In this document: piece after piece, positions 50,413 through 61,194 of the stretch | Layout of the letters: the number at the start of each line of letters is the position of its first letter | How positions within the stretch are numbered: position 1 is the first letter of the stretch | Made by a program: the position numbers and the translations under genes | Notes under the pieces: generated by a model | What the model saw: the letters and a program-made list of their open reading frames with translations, nothing else | The model's database searches: none | Told to the model about the DNA's origin: nothing | Assembly: GCF_000378305.1 (NCBI RefSeq) | Contig: NZ_KB899540.1 | Span: forward strand, 377,924 to 441,923 | Source: Thioalkalivibrio sp. ALJ12 | GTDB taxonomy: Bacteria; Pseudomonadota; Gammaproteobacteria; Ectothiorhodospirales; Ectothiorhodospiraceae | DNA: 64,000 nucleotides | Direction: 5' to 3'

Positions 50413-50712
50413 ATGAGTTACTCGGTACGATTTACAGCGCAGGCGCGCGAAGATCTCCTGCGGCTTGTCGCTTTCCTCGCGGAGCGCGACCCAACGGCCG
50501 CGGCCCATGCTCGGGCCGCCATCGGCGAGGCGGTATCGCTACTCGAGCGCTTTCCGCTGAGCTGCCGCATGCCCGACGCCTCCCACCCCCGCATCCGCGA
50601 ACTCCTGATTCCGTTTGGCCGCTCGGGTTATGTCGCCCTGTTCGAGATCGACGATGCCGAGACGGTCTCCCTCCTGGCGTTTCGGCACCAGCGCGAGGAC
50701 GACTACTTCTAA
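50413..50712 (+). CDS. RelE/ParE family toxin
   Basis: A 99-residue protein. SYSVRFTAQAREDLLRLVAF, EAVSLLERFPLSCRMPDASH and SGYVALFEIDDAETVSLLAF, with FRHQREDDYF at the end, are the usual beta-alpha pattern of ParE/RelE toxins (gyrase or ribosome targets). The catalytic set of RelE ribonucleases is not obvious, so ParE-like gyrase poisoning is equally possible. It follows the antitoxin with 25 bp and GGAG eight bases upstream. Confidence 0.82.
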   Translation: MSYSVRFTAQAREDLLRLVAFLAERDPTAAAHARAAIGEAVSLLERFPLSCRMPDASHPRIRELLIPFGRSGYVALFEIDDAETVSLLAFRHQREDDYF

Positions 50713-50888
50713 TGCGTCCACGGGTAATTACAGGACCGGGCCATTGGCTCAGAGGATGTCACAGGGACCGCCAACCAACGGGGTTCGATGGCGCCGTAAC
50801 CGCGAACGATATGGCGATTCGCCATCCAACAGGAGCTGCGCAGATGGAAGGGGCTGAAATTCGCGGAATCCGGGTGGGTTAGACGCGA

Positions 50889-51161
50889 ATGTTGTGGCCT
50901 CTACTTCTTCCTGTTTTTCTCCTGGGGATGGCTATCGCGATCGTCTTTTCGGGGAATGGGGCGCGCTTCGGTACGCGCGCGTCGTATGCGGTGCTCGCAA
51001 TCCTGGCGCCGATTGCGCTCCTTGCAGTGGGGAGCTGGCTGCAGGTGGACCGGGCGCCCGGATGGCTGTTCAATGGATGGGTGATCCTGACTTTGGTCAG
51101 CCCCTACTTAGTGCGGACACTATTCGTATTCCGGGAATCCCGCCGGGACGTCAACGACTAA
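50889..51161 (+). CDS. Hypothetical small membrane protein
   Basis: A 90-residue protein with three hydrophobic helices (3-20, 32-50, 60-78) and a basic end (RESRRDVND). I do not recognise a family. The ribosome site is weak. It lies 30 bp before the MarC gene on the same strand and may be its partner. Confidence 0.5.
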   Translation: MLWPLLLPVFLLGMAIAIVFSGNGARFGTRASYAVLAILAPIALLAVGSWLQVDRAPGWLFNGWVILTLVSPYLVRTLFVFRESRRDVND

Positions 51162-51191
51162 TCCGGTCACCCGAGCCATCGGGGGAGAGCA

Positions 51192-51821
51192 ATGCTGGAA
51201 CTGGGTGTGGTCGCACTGGCGACTTTCTTCGTGACCGTAGGCCCCGTGGACGTGGCGGTCGTGTTCGCGGTGCTGAGCCAGGGCATGACACGGGCCCAGC
51301 GACGCCGAGTGGCCTGGCGCGCGGCATTGCTGGCGACCGCCATCCTGATGCTGTTCGCGCTGTTCGGCGAGGCCGTGCTGTCGGTACTGGGCATCACCAT
51401 GCCGGCTCTGTACACGGCCGGCGGCATCCTGTTGTTGCTGATCGGGATCGACATGGTCTTCGCGCGCAGTTCCGGTGGGGTGTCGGCGACTCCGGCGGAA
51501 ACCAGCGAGGCGCGCAGCCGGGGCGACATCTCGGTGTTCCCGCTGGCGACCCCCATGCTGGCCGGGCCGGGCGCGATGGGGGCGGCAATCCTGCTGATGA
51601 GCCGGGCCGGCGATGACTGGATGGCCCAGGCGGTGGTGCTGGGCGCGCTGGCGGCGATCATGGTACTGGCCCTGATCTGTCTGCTGGTGGCATCACGCCT
51701 GCAGCACCTGCTGGGGGTGACCGGCGCCCATGTGCTGACCCGTATCCTCGGCGTGCTGCTTTGCGCACTGGCCATGCAGTTCATATTCGACGGCCTCGAG
51801 CAAAGCGGCCTGCTGGGCTGA
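51192..51821 (+). CDS. MarC family integral membrane protein
   Basis: A 209-residue membrane protein with about six helices. Family marks are the start LATFFVTVGPVDVAVVFAVL and the central FPLATPMLAGPGAMGAAILL, with the helix-breaking Pro-rich loops of MarC. The role is unknown; E. coli MarC was once linked to drug resistance, now disputed. GGGGGAG stands just upstream of the ATG. Confidence 0.88.
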   Translation: MLELGVVALATFFVTVGPVDVAVVFAVLSQGMTRAQRRRVAWRAALLATAILMLFALFGEAVLSVLGITMPALYTAGGILLLLIGIDMVFARSSGGVSATPAETSEARSRGDISVFPLATPMLAGPGAMGAAILLMSRAGDDWMAQAVVLGALAAIMVLALICLLVASRLQHLLGVTGAHVLTRILGVLLCALAMQFIFDGLEQSGLLG

Positions 51822-51965
51822 CGAACTTGCACCTCGGCAAACCGGTGCGTTTGCTGCTATGAACTAGGTAATCGCCGCCTGTTCGCATTCCGTTCGCTGT
51901 CGGCCGCGGTTCCCATCCTGTTGCATTGATTTGTGTTCGGTTAGGGGGAACCGAGGGAGGCAGCC

Positions 51966-52631
51966 ATGAACACCCTACCGAGCTTTACCGCGCCAGCCAT
52001 CGCGGGGCTGGCTTTCGTGTTGATCACGTTTTCCGGCTGCGGCCAATCGAACGACTCGGCCCAGGCCGCGGAACCGGACACCATCATCCAGGAAGAACCA
52101 GACGCGCCGGCCATGGAGCGCGCGATCGGCTTTTTGGAGTCCTGGATCGAGTTGTTCGACACCATGAGTGCGGAACTGGCCGGGGTCGAAAGCCGGGAGG
52201 CCGCCAATGAGCACGCCACCTGGCTGACCGAAGAACTGACGCCGCGCCTGGAACAACTGGCGAGCGAGATGATCGTCTTCATGGAGTCGATCGAGGAACA
52301 CGAGATGGAGGTCATGGAGGCGTCGTTTGACGCCCCGGAAAACCACCAGCGCATGCTGGAACTGGAAGGGCGCATGGAGCAGTCGCTGGATCGACTGGAA
52401 GAAAACATCATGCGTGTCGAGACAGCGCATGCAACGCCGGCCCTGGAGATGGCGTGGCTGAACTTCGCCCGGACCAACGAGCGGCTGGAACGGCAGATGG
52501 AGGCCACGTTCGCCGGTGGCGCGCAGGCGGTTGGCAGTCCCGCATGGTGCGACGCCATGGCCAACACGCCCCAGGCCCAGTGGACGATGAACGACGCCTT
52601 CGCCTTTGCCAACCACTGCGTGGGGCGCTGA
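51966..52631 (+). CDS. Hypothetical helical lipoprotein
   Basis: A 221-residue protein with a lipoprotein signal (PAIAGLAFVLITFSGC, Cys at 25). The mature part is acidic and almost wholly helical with Met/Glu repeats (SEMIVFMESIEEHEMEVMEA, ENHQRMLELEGRMEQSLDRL). I do not recognise a family. Two Cys near the end (residues about 205 and 218) could form a disulphide. GGGAGG precedes ATG. A coiled-coil periplasmic role is possible but not shown. Confidence 0.7.
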   Translation: MNTLPSFTAPAIAGLAFVLITFSGCGQSNDSAQAAEPDTIIQEEPDAPAMERAIGFLESWIELFDTMSAELAGVESREAANEHATWLTEELTPRLEQLASEMIVFMESIEEHEMEVMEASFDAPENHQRMLELEGRMEQSLDRLEENIMRVETAHATPALEMAWLNFARTNERLERQMEATFAGGAQAVGSPAWCDAMANTPQAQWTMNDAFAFANHCVGR

Positions 52632-52679
52632 CGCGGGGCCCCGGCATAGCTCCCGGAGCCCCGCTTGCAGGTTCAATCG

Positions 52680-52716
52680 ACAGATTGCCGCGGCCCCTGC
52701 GGGGCCTCGCAATGAC
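52680..52716. repeat. Single CATTGCGAGG-family unit
   Basis: ACAGATTGCCGCGGCCCCTG and CGGGGCCTCGCAATGACGTC, one palindromic unit downstream of the lipoprotein gene, shared with the unit at 44.9 kb. Confidence 0.65.
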
Positions 52717-52764
52717 GTCACCACCTGGCGCGCCGAACGACGACGAGTGGCGCGCGCCTGCAGG

Positions 52765-53529
52765 CTACTGCGAGCAGAGTCCGCCGTCGACAACAAAGGT
52801 GTTGCCCGTGCAGCCGGAGGCGGCGTCGGACAGCAGGAATACCGCCATCCCGGCGCATTCCTCATTACTGACGTAGCGGCCCAGCGGGATGCGCGCCTCG
52901 AAGGACTTGTGCACCTCGTCGGCGTGGCCCGGGTTCGCCTGCTCCTCGATGGACTGCATCATGCGGTTCGCGACCGGGCCGGGGTTGAGCGTATTCACGC
53001 GGATGTTCTCCGATCCCAGCTCGGCGGCCAGGCACTTCATCATGCCCACCACCGCGTGCTTGCTGGACACATAGGGCGACAGGCCCGCAGCCCCGCGCAG
53101 CCCGGCTACGCTGGAGGTGATCACGATGCTGCCGCCATTGCCGCGACGCAGCGCAGGAAGGGCCGCCTCCGCGCCCAGACGTACGCCATGCACGTTGACG
53201 GCAAAGACCTTTTCCCAAGCCGCGTCGGAACGGCTGTCGAACGGGCCCACCTCGCCCTCGATCCCGGCGTTCAGGAACACGCCATCCAGGCGCCCGAAAC
53301 GTTCCAGTGCCGTCGCGACCATGCGCTCGTTGTCCTCGCGCCGCGTGACGTCCACGGCCAGGCCTACCGCACGCTCGCCCAGGGACTGGGCGATGGCCTC
53401 CACCGGCCCGGCGTCGCGGTCGGTAATCACCACACTGGCGCCCTGCTCGTACGCCATGCGCGCCGTGCTCTCGCCAATACCACCGGCACCACCGGTGATT
53501 ACGATCACTTTTCCTTCCAGGGGACTCAT
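52765..53529 (-). CDS. Short-chain dehydrogenase/reductase
   Basis: A 254-residue classical SDR. NAD(P) binding is VIVITGGAGGIGESTARMAY (10-27), the NAG motif lies in LNAGIEGEVGPFDSRSD, and the catalytic Ser-Tyr-Lys are in IVITSSVAGLRGAAGLS and YVSSKHAVVG. The end SGCTGNTFVVDGGLCSQ resembles the cyclopentanol/cyclohexanol dehydrogenase-like group, but the substrate is not known. It stands alone between the repeat and MazG-like genes. Confidence 0.88.
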   Translation of the reverse strand: MSPLEGKVIVITGGAGGIGESTARMAYEQGASVVITDRDAGPVEAIAQSLGERAVGLAVDVTRREDNERMVATALERFGRLDGVFLNAGIEGEVGPFDSRSDAAWEKVFAVNVHGVRLGAEAALPALRRGNGGSIVITSSVAGLRGAAGLSPYVSSKHAVVGMMKCLAAELGSENIRVNTLNPGPVANRMMQSIEEQANPGHADEVHKSFEARIPLGRYVSNEECAGMAVFLLSDAASGCTGNTFVVDGGLCSQ

Positions 53530-53672
53530 GCTGTGTCTCCTTCATCGTGCAGTCGGGTAACCGCGGCAAGGCGCTCGCGGACAAAACCATTATCAGCCCG
53601 GCAAAGGCCAGGCATCTTGATCCGGGTCACGACTCTTGCCGCATACGACTCCCGGCGGGCCGAACGAGCGAT

Positions 53673-54035
53673 CTACAGGTTCGTGTACTTGCGTGCGCGG
53701 CCTCGCGCCTTGTCCACCGGGTATTTTTTCGCGTTGGTTTCCAGCTTGTCGCTCGCGGCCTGCACGAGGTCGATGTTCAGCTTGCGCGCCAGCATCAGCA
53801 GATAGATCTGCACATCTGCGATCTCGGCCCGAACCTCTTCCAGCGCCTCGCCGGACAGGCCACGCGACTGCTCCTCGGTCAGCCACTGGAAGTGCTCGAT
53901 CAGCTCGCCGACCTCACCCGCCAGCGCCATCGAGAGATTCTTCGGCGAATGGAACTGCGCCCAGTCGCGCTCTTCGACGAACGCCTCCAGCCGCATCGCC
54001 AGCTCATCCAGCCCCCGCGTGTTGGTCGACCCCAT
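53673..54035 (-). CDS. MazG-like nucleotide pyrophosphohydrolase
   Basis: A 120-residue all-helical protein that splits dNTPs or similar to the monophosphate. The metal site is MALAGEVGELIEHFQWLTEE and EVRAEIADVQIYLLMLARK (EExxE / ExxD type). The start MGSTNT at 54035 has AGGAG at a good distance (8 bases); the ATG two codons earlier is too close. It resembles the dCTP/XTP pyrophosphatase 1 type, a house-cleaning enzyme. Confidence 0.88.
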   Translation of the reverse strand: MGSTNTRGLDELAMRLEAFVEERDWAQFHSPKNLSMALAGEVGELIEHFQWLTEEQSRGLSGEALEEVRAEIADVQIYLLMLARKLNIDLVQAASDKLETNAKKYPVDKARGRARKYTNL

Positions 54036-54041
54036 GGCCAT

Positions 54042-54415
54042 CGCTCCTGTCGCATCCGTTTCTCTGGACTCGACACCGTAACGAACTCTCGCCGCGCCGT
54101 AATCCGCCTGGTAATCGCCCGCGCAGGCACAGAACTGGCGCCACCGGGATGTTCGAACGCCGGAGGTCCCGGCTCGCTCGGGAACAGCGCACGTACTGAC
54201 GAGCAGGCATGCGAGGCCTAGCCCGCCCCCTGTGCGGCGGAAGAACCCGCCTTACAGCCCCGGGAACGCTCCCGAGTAGACGCTTGCTGCGCCAGGAGCG
54301 TATCGGACAAACCAGACAGAACTGGTAAGGCGGCTGTTTCCGGCAAGGCCCGGGCGACGAGCACGAGTTCGTCCCGCTGCCCTGAGCGCCGGGGCCGGCA
54401 TCCGCGAAAGACGTA
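54042..54415. other. Intergenic stretch with no recognised feature
   Basis: 374 bp between the MazG-like and glutathione peroxidase genes, both on the minus strand. I see no coding frame with a proper site, no repeat of the families listed, and no strong hairpin with a T tract. It may hold the MazG-like promoter. Confidence 0.4.
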
Positions 54416-54964
54416 CTACAGGATGCTCTCGATCGCGCCGCGCAGGTCGGTGGAGTTGGGGCCGACCCGGCTGGGGAAGTGCGCGACCACCCGGCCGTCG
54501 CGGTCCACCACGTACTTGTAGAAGTTCCAGCGCGGGGCGTCGGCCTGGCGCGCCAGTTCGCGGAAGATCGGGTGCGCACCGTCACCGCGTACGCCGATCG
54601 GCTTGAACATATCGAAGGTCACGCCGAAGTTCTGAAAACAGACACGCGCGGTCTCCGCCTCGTCATCCGCCTCCTGGTTGAAGTCGTGCGAGGGGAAGCC
54701 GACGACCTTCAGGCCCTGGTCCCGGTAATCCTGGTGCAGCCGTTCCAGCCCGCCGAACTGATCGGTGTAGCCACAGTGGCTGGCCGTGTTGACGATCAGA
54801 AGCGGGTGCCCCTGAAAGCGCTCCTGCAGATTGACCACCTCGGAGGAGTGCAATCGACCCAGCTCGTGCTCGAACAACGCCGCCCGGTCAGGCTCGGCGG
54901 CACTGGCAAGCGCCAGAGGAAAGACCAGCAGGATGGCAGCGAACAGGCGCATGAACAGGGGCAT
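54416..54964 (-). CDS. Periplasmic glutathione peroxidase-like protein
   Basis: A 182-residue thiol peroxidase. A signal peptide (MRLFAAILLVFPLALASAAE from residue 5) sends it to the periplasm. The peroxidatic Cys is in NTASHCGYTDQFGGLERLHQ (Cys about 63); the Gln and Trp-Asn positions are in HDFNQEADDEAE and RWNFYKYVVDRDG. The canonical GFPCNQFGxQEP box has become GFPSHDFNQEAD, so it is a divergent member. Likely uses thioredoxin-like donors. The divergent OYE gene begins 160 bp away. Confidence 0.88.
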   Translation of the reverse strand: MPLFMRLFAAILLVFPLALASAAEPDRAALFEHELGRLHSSEVVNLQERFQGHPLLIVNTASHCGYTDQFGGLERLHQDYRDQGLKVVGFPSHDFNQEADDEAETARVCFQNFGVTFDMFKPIGVRGDGAHPIFRELARQADAPRWNFYKYVVDRDGRVVAHFPSRVGPNSTDLRGAIESIL

Positions 54965-55124
54965 GTCGAATCTCCGCGATAGCTCGACGTTCAGACCATC
55001 GGTAACAGCCAGGGTTCTGCGCATCGCCCACCCGATGCCGGTGACGCCCTGCAGCGGAACGTCCGCCGGCCCGTTCCGGTCCGACGCCCCGCACGGAACG
55101 AACTCAACCGAGATGGAGAACCTG

Positions 55125-56228
55125 ATGACCGCTTCCAGCGACCCGCTTTTCCGCCCGTATCGCCTTGGCGATCTAGAACTGCCCAACCGGATACTGATGT
55201 CACCGCTGACGCGCTCGCGCGCCGCCCAGCCGGGCGACGCACCCTGGGAGCTGAACGCCGAGTACTACGCCCAGCGTGCCGGAGCGGGCCTGATCATCGG
55301 CGAAGCGACCCAGGTATCGCCGCAGGGCAAGGGCTACGCCTTTACGCCGGGCATCTACTCGGCCGAGCAGGTCGCCGGCTGGGGCAAGGTCACCGCGGCG
55401 GTGCACGCCGCCGGGGGCCGCATCCAGGCCCAGCTGTGGCATGTCGGCCGCATCTCGCGCCCGGAGCTTCAGCCCGATGGCGCCCAGCCCGTCGCGCCCT
55501 CCGCCATCCAGCCCAAAGGTGCCTACACGTTTGTCAGTGCGGACTCCGGCATGGTGGAGGTGCTCGAACCCCGCGCGCTGGAGACCGACGAGTTGCCGGA
55601 CATCGTGGAGCAGTACCGCAAGGCGGCGCAGAACGCGCGAGCGGCCGGCTTCGACGGGGTGCAGATCCACGCGGCCAATGGCTATCTGCTGGACCAGTTC
55701 CTGCGCAGCGGCTGCAACCAGCGAACCGATGCCTATGGCGGCTCGGTCGAGAACCGCATGCGCCTGCCGCTGGAGGTCGTGCGCGCGGTCATCGGGGTAT
55801 GGGGACCGGAGCGAGTCGGCATCCGCGTGAGCCCCACTGGCAGCTTCAACGACATGCATGACGACGACCCGCTGGCTACCTACAGCGCCTTTGCCCGCGA
55901 GCTGGACGCCACCGGCATCAGCTATATCGAGGTCGTCGAGGACTCGTTTCAGGGCAACCACGCATCCGGTCGCCCGGAACCCGTGATCGACGCGATCCGT
56001 GAACACTTCAGCCGCACCTACATCGGTAACGGCGCCTACACCGCCGACGAGGCCCGTCAGCGCATCGACGCCGGGCGCTGCGACCTCGTGAGCTTCGGCC
56101 GCCCCTTCATCGCCAACCCGGACCTGCCGGAGCGTTTCCGCCGCCATGCCGAGCTGAACGAATGGGACGAGGCGACCTTCTATGGTGGCGACGAACACGG
56201 CTACACGGATTACCCCACGCTCGACTAG
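55125..56228 (+). CDS. Old yellow enzyme family alkene reductase (NemA-like)
   Basis: A 367-residue FMN-dependent TIM-barrel reductase of activated C=C bonds or nitrate esters. FMN and substrate motifs: RILMSPLTRSRAAQPGD, HVGRISRPELQPDGAQP, FDGVQIHAANGYLLDQFLRS (catalytic His/Asn pair), RTDAYGGSVENRMRLPLEVV and LVSFGRPFIANPDLPERF. The start MTASSD has GGAG six bases upstream. It is divergent from the glutathione peroxidase and together they suggest a response to oxidants or electrophiles. Confidence 0.93.
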   Translation: MTASSDPLFRPYRLGDLELPNRILMSPLTRSRAAQPGDAPWELNAEYYAQRAGAGLIIGEATQVSPQGKGYAFTPGIYSAEQVAGWGKVTAAVHAAGGRIQAQLWHVGRISRPELQPDGAQPVAPSAIQPKGAYTFVSADSGMVEVLEPRALETDELPDIVEQYRKAAQNARAAGFDGVQIHAANGYLLDQFLRSGCNQRTDAYGGSVENRMRLPLEVVRAVIGVWGPERVGIRVSPTGSFNDMHDDDPLATYSAFARELDATGISYIEVVEDSFQGNHASGRPEPVIDAIREHFSRTYIGNGAYTADEARQRIDAGRCDLVSFGRPFIANPDLPERFRRHAELNEWDEATFYGGDEHGYTDYPTLD

Positions 56229-56279
56229 CAGCCTGGCAAGCCCGTCGCCAGCGCGAAGGCTTAGCGGTATGTTGGCGGA

Positions 56280-57227
56280 ATGGAGATCGATCCCACCATC
56301 CGCGAGTGGCTGCGCCTGGCCGGGCAGGCACCCTCCTCGCACAACACCCAGCCCTGGCGGTTCCGTGTGGACCGCGCGGGAGTGGAGGTCTGGACCGACC
56401 CGACGCGCTCGCTTCCGGTGAATGACCCGACCGGGCGCGAACGCATCATCAGCTGCGGCTGTGCGGTGCTGAACCTGCGCGTGGCCGCCGCCGCGGACGG
56501 CCAGGGCCTGAACGTGCGCCCGGAACAGGCGGGCGACGGCCCGTTCGTGCGGCTGTTGACTGGGCACCATGGGGGAGCAGGCCAGCAGGACCTGGCACCG
56601 CTGCGAGAATGGATCGGTGAACGCCGCTCCTGGCGTGGCCGGTTTCTCACCGGCGAAATCTCCCCGGACATCGTCGAAACACTCGTGCATGCCGCCCGCC
56701 AGGAAGGGGCCTGGCTGCGCCCGATCACGGGCGACGAGCGCCGCGAGGAGGTCGCCAACCTGATCCGCGCGGCGACCGCTGCTCAATGGAAGAATCCCGC
56801 CTGGCGCCGCGAACTGGCGCAGTGGATGCGCCCGGCCTCCCGGGGCGACGGCCTGCCGGTCGGTCGTGTGACCGGCGGCCTGGCCCGCTGGAGCGTCCGC
56901 CATCTGGTGCCCGCCCGCGCGATGGCGCGCGGCGAGGCAAGGGCGGCGCAGGCGGCCGCGTTGCTGCTGGCATTGGGCACCGGAATCGAGGGTCCGATGC
57001 AGTGGCTGACCGCCGGCCAGGCCCTGCAGCGCGTACTGCTCGAAGCCGCCCGGCACGGGCTCTGCGCCCGCTATCTGAATCAGCCCGTCCAGCAGGCCGA
57101 TTGGCGCCCGCAACTGGCCGAGACCCTGGGTGGGGGCCAGCCGCAACTGCTGTTCGCGCTAGGCCGCCCGGACGGCACATCCCACCCTGCGCCGCGCCGC
57201 ACGCTGGACGACTTGCTGAAACACTGA
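56280..57227 (+). CDS. Nitroreductase-like (Acg family) FMN-binding protein
   Basis: A 315-residue protein. The N-terminus LAGQAPSSHNTQPWRFRVD resembles the FMN site of nitroreductases (APSSHNTQPWRF). The rest (RLLTGHHGGAGQQDL, RGDGLPVGRVTGG, LLLALGTGIEGPMQWLTAGQ) fits the Acg/duplicated nitroreductase family. It may store or sequester flavin rather than reduce a nitro compound. It follows the OYE gene by 51 bp in the same direction. Confidence 0.82.
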   Translation: MEIDPTIREWLRLAGQAPSSHNTQPWRFRVDRAGVEVWTDPTRSLPVNDPTGRERIISCGCAVLNLRVAAAADGQGLNVRPEQAGDGPFVRLLTGHHGGAGQQDLAPLREWIGERRSWRGRFLTGEISPDIVETLVHAARQEGAWLRPITGDERREEVANLIRAATAAQWKNPAWRRELAQWMRPASRGDGLPVGRVTGGLARWSVRHLVPARAMARGEARAAQAAALLLALGTGIEGPMQWLTAGQALQRVLLEAARHGLCARYLNQPVQQADWRPQLAETLGGGQPQLLFALGRPDGTSHPAPRRTLDDLLKH

Positions 57228-57326
57228 GGCAAACGCAGACCCAGGTACGATTCCGGCCCTCCCCGCGCGAGCCAAAACGCTCTATGTTGGAGACACAAGG
57301 GAACGCGACAGGATGGGAGGGACAGC

Positions 57327-58169
57327 ATGACGACACCAGGCATGCAGAGGGCGTATGGACGGCTGGCCGCAGTGCTGGCCCTGGTCGGTGTGTTTGTGCT
57401 GGCGAGCGCCTGCGCACCGCGAGTCTCGGTACAGGAGGAACGCCAGCTGGGCGAGGAGCTGGCCGCGGACCTGAACGCGGAGCTGCCCATCGTCGAAGAG
57501 CCGGCCATCAACGACTACATCAATTCGCTGGGTCGTTCGATTGCGGCGGTGGCCGACGATCGCGAAGAGATCGACTACACCTTCTATGTGGTCAACGGGC
57601 CGGACGTAAACGCCTTCGCCGTGCCCGGCGGCCATATCTATGTCTACCGCGGCCTGATCGAGCGGGCCGACGACATGTCCGAACTGGCCGGCGTGCTGGC
57701 ACACGAGGTCGGGCATGTGGTGAAGCGCCATGGCATCGACCAGTGGCGTCGCGCGCAGCAGGCGGAAATGGGGCTCGCCGTCGTCTACGGCGTGATTCTC
57801 GGACGCGACCCTGGCGCGGCGGAGCAGGTGGCCGTGCAGGTCGGCGCCGCGGGCGTGTTCGCCGGCTACAGCCGCGAGGCGGAGCGCGAGGCGGACGACG
57901 TGGCCATTGGCTACCTGGTGGATGCCGGTATCCACCCCATTGGCCTCGTCTCGTTCTTCGAAACCCTGCTGGACGAGCGCGACCGGGATCCCGGCCGGGT
58001 CGAGCAGTTCTTCGCTACACACCCCACCACCCGCGAGCGTGTGGAGAACACCCAGGCGCGGATCGACGCGCTCCCGCAGGAAACACTGGACGGGCTGGCT
58101 CGAGACAGCGATGATTTCCAGCGCTTTCGCCGCCAGGTCGAAGCACTACCGGAACCGGAGTCGGATTAG
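57327..58169 (+). CDS. M48-family metalloprotease, lipoprotein form
   Basis: A 280-residue periplasmic zinc protease. The signal ends in the lipobox ASAC (Cys29), so it is likely anchored in the outer membrane. The active site is LAGVLAHEVGHVVKRHGIDQ (HEVGH about 126-130), the third ligand Glu is in SREAEREADDVAIGYLVDAG, and ATHPTTRERVENTQARI resembles the C-terminal marks of BepA/LoiP-type proteins. It lacks the TPR part of BepA, so a LoiP/YcaL-like protease is more likely. GGGAGGGA precedes ATG. Confidence 0.92.
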   Translation: MTTPGMQRAYGRLAAVLALVGVFVLASACAPRVSVQEERQLGEELAADLNAELPIVEEPAINDYINSLGRSIAAVADDREEIDYTFYVVNGPDVNAFAVPGGHIYVYRGLIERADDMSELAGVLAHEVGHVVKRHGIDQWRRAQQAEMGLAVVYGVILGRDPGAAEQVAVQVGAAGVFAGYSREAEREADDVAIGYLVDAGIHPIGLVSFFETLLDERDRDPGRVEQFFATHPTTRERVENTQARIDALPQETLDGLARDSDDFQRFRRQVEALPEPESD

Positions 58170-58175
58170 ACCGAA

Positions 58176-58508
58176 ATGTCCATGCTCACCGCGTTACTGC
58201 TGATGATTGCGCTGCTGCTGGCCGCAGCGGCATTGATCATCTGGCAGGCCAGCATCCTGTTCAGCCTCGAGATCGTGGACGGCAAGCCGCGGGCACGGCG
58301 CGGCGACGTGCCCATGCACTTCGAGCACACAGCCCGGGATGTCGCCCGGCGCTACGGCATCCAGCGCGGCCGCCTGACCGCGATGCGCACCCGCGAGGGC
58401 GCACGCCTGCGCGCCTCCGGCTCCATCCCCCGCGAGGCGCAGGGCGAGCTGCAAACCGCCCTGAAGCGCATCAAGCTCGGCCGCCGGCGCCGCCGCAAAC
58501 GCCGCTAA
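58176..58508 (+). CDS. DUF3634-like membrane protein, third copy
   Basis: A 110-residue protein with one N-terminal helix (LTALLLMIALLLAAAALIIW, 4-23), FSLEIVDGKPRARRGDVPMH, DVARRYGIQRGRLTAMRTRE and a basic tail (GRRRRRKRR). It is related to the copies at 44.76 and 49.64 kb (FS.E..DG..R.RRG..P, DVAR..G...GR). It starts 6 bp after the M48 protease stop, so it may act with that protease. Function is unknown. Confidence 0.75.
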   Translation: MSMLTALLLMIALLLAAAALIIWQASILFSLEIVDGKPRARRGDVPMHFEHTARDVARRYGIQRGRLTAMRTREGARLRASGSIPREAQGELQTALKRIKLGRRRRRKRR

Positions 58509-58552
58509 AAGAGCACTGGGGCGCCGATCGGCGCCCTTGAACGGCGCCCCGA

Positions 58553-59125
58553 TCAGTGGCCGTGGCCATGGTGGTGATCGTGGCCGTGCTGATGTCCGTG
58601 CGCGCCGGGCCGATCCTCGTCGTAGCCACGGGCACGCTGGTAGGCCTCCTTCTGCTCATCCGACAGCAGCTCGTCCACTTCCAGGTGGTGGGAAAGATGG
58701 ACGTGGCGCAGCCGCCCACGCAACTCGCCGATCTCGACCGTCAGCGCCTCGATCTGGTCGCTGGTGATCTCGCGCGAGGCAAAGCGCTCGTCAAGCTCAC
58801 GCTCCAGATCGACGATCCGCTGCCCCAGCTCCCGCGCCTGCTCGCGCATGGCATCGAACAACCGCTCGGTTTCCGCCTGCTGCTCGGCACTGAGATCCAG
58901 TTGATCGGCCACCTCCAGCACATGGAGCGGACCGGGATAGCCATGCAGCTCCGCCGGCAGGGCCATCCCCAGTCCCTGCCCGTCCAGCAGACCCTCCTGC
59001 TCCTCGGCCGACAGGGCCTTGATCTCGCGGTCCTGCATCGTCGTATACGAATTGGCCAGGGCGGGGGCCATACAGCCGGCCAGCACCAGCCCGAAAACCC
59101 AGCGCACTGGGGACAGAGATTTCAT
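58553..59125 (-). CDS. Spy/CpxP-like periplasmic protein with His-rich tail
   Basis: A 190-residue protein with a signal peptide (WVFGLVLAGCMAPALA). The body is helical: LEVADQLDLSAEQQAETERL, FDAMREQARELGQRIVDLER and LSHHLEVDELLSDEQKEAYQ, the arrangement of Spy/CpxP-like (LTxxQ) proteins that chaperone or sense metals. The C-terminus is almost pure His/Gly (HGHQHGHDHHHGHGH), a likely site for zinc, copper or nickel. AAGGAG lies seven bases before the ATG. The longer frame upstream is a shadow of parE. Confidence 0.82.
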   Translation of the reverse strand: MKSLSPVRWVFGLVLAGCMAPALANSYTTMQDREIKALSAEEQEGLLDGQGLGMALPAELHGYPGPLHVLEVADQLDLSAEQQAETERLFDAMREQARELGQRIVDLERELDERFASREITSDQIEALTVEIGELRGRLRHVHLSHHLEVDELLSDEQKEAYQRARGYDEDRPGAHGHQHGHDHHHGHGH

Positions 59126-59250
59126 CAGCGACTCCTTGGGGATGATTCGTCGGGCATAACGCATGATCGACCCCCTAAGGGATGGTCGGGTTCCGCTACA
59201 AGCGCGGGCAACCAACCGAGCACGAGCACATGCATGGGCACGTGACTTCC

Positions 59251-61149
<1,899 letters not shown>

Positions 61150-61194
61150 TTATTGATCATGCCCTTTGCCGAACCCGGCCTTCTGAACAGGCAC

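Noticed and set aside
50740-50888. Possible tRNA or small RNA in the gap after the toxin gene
   Set aside because: No cloverleaf or conserved T-loop could be formed; the GGTTCGAT there lacks matching stems.
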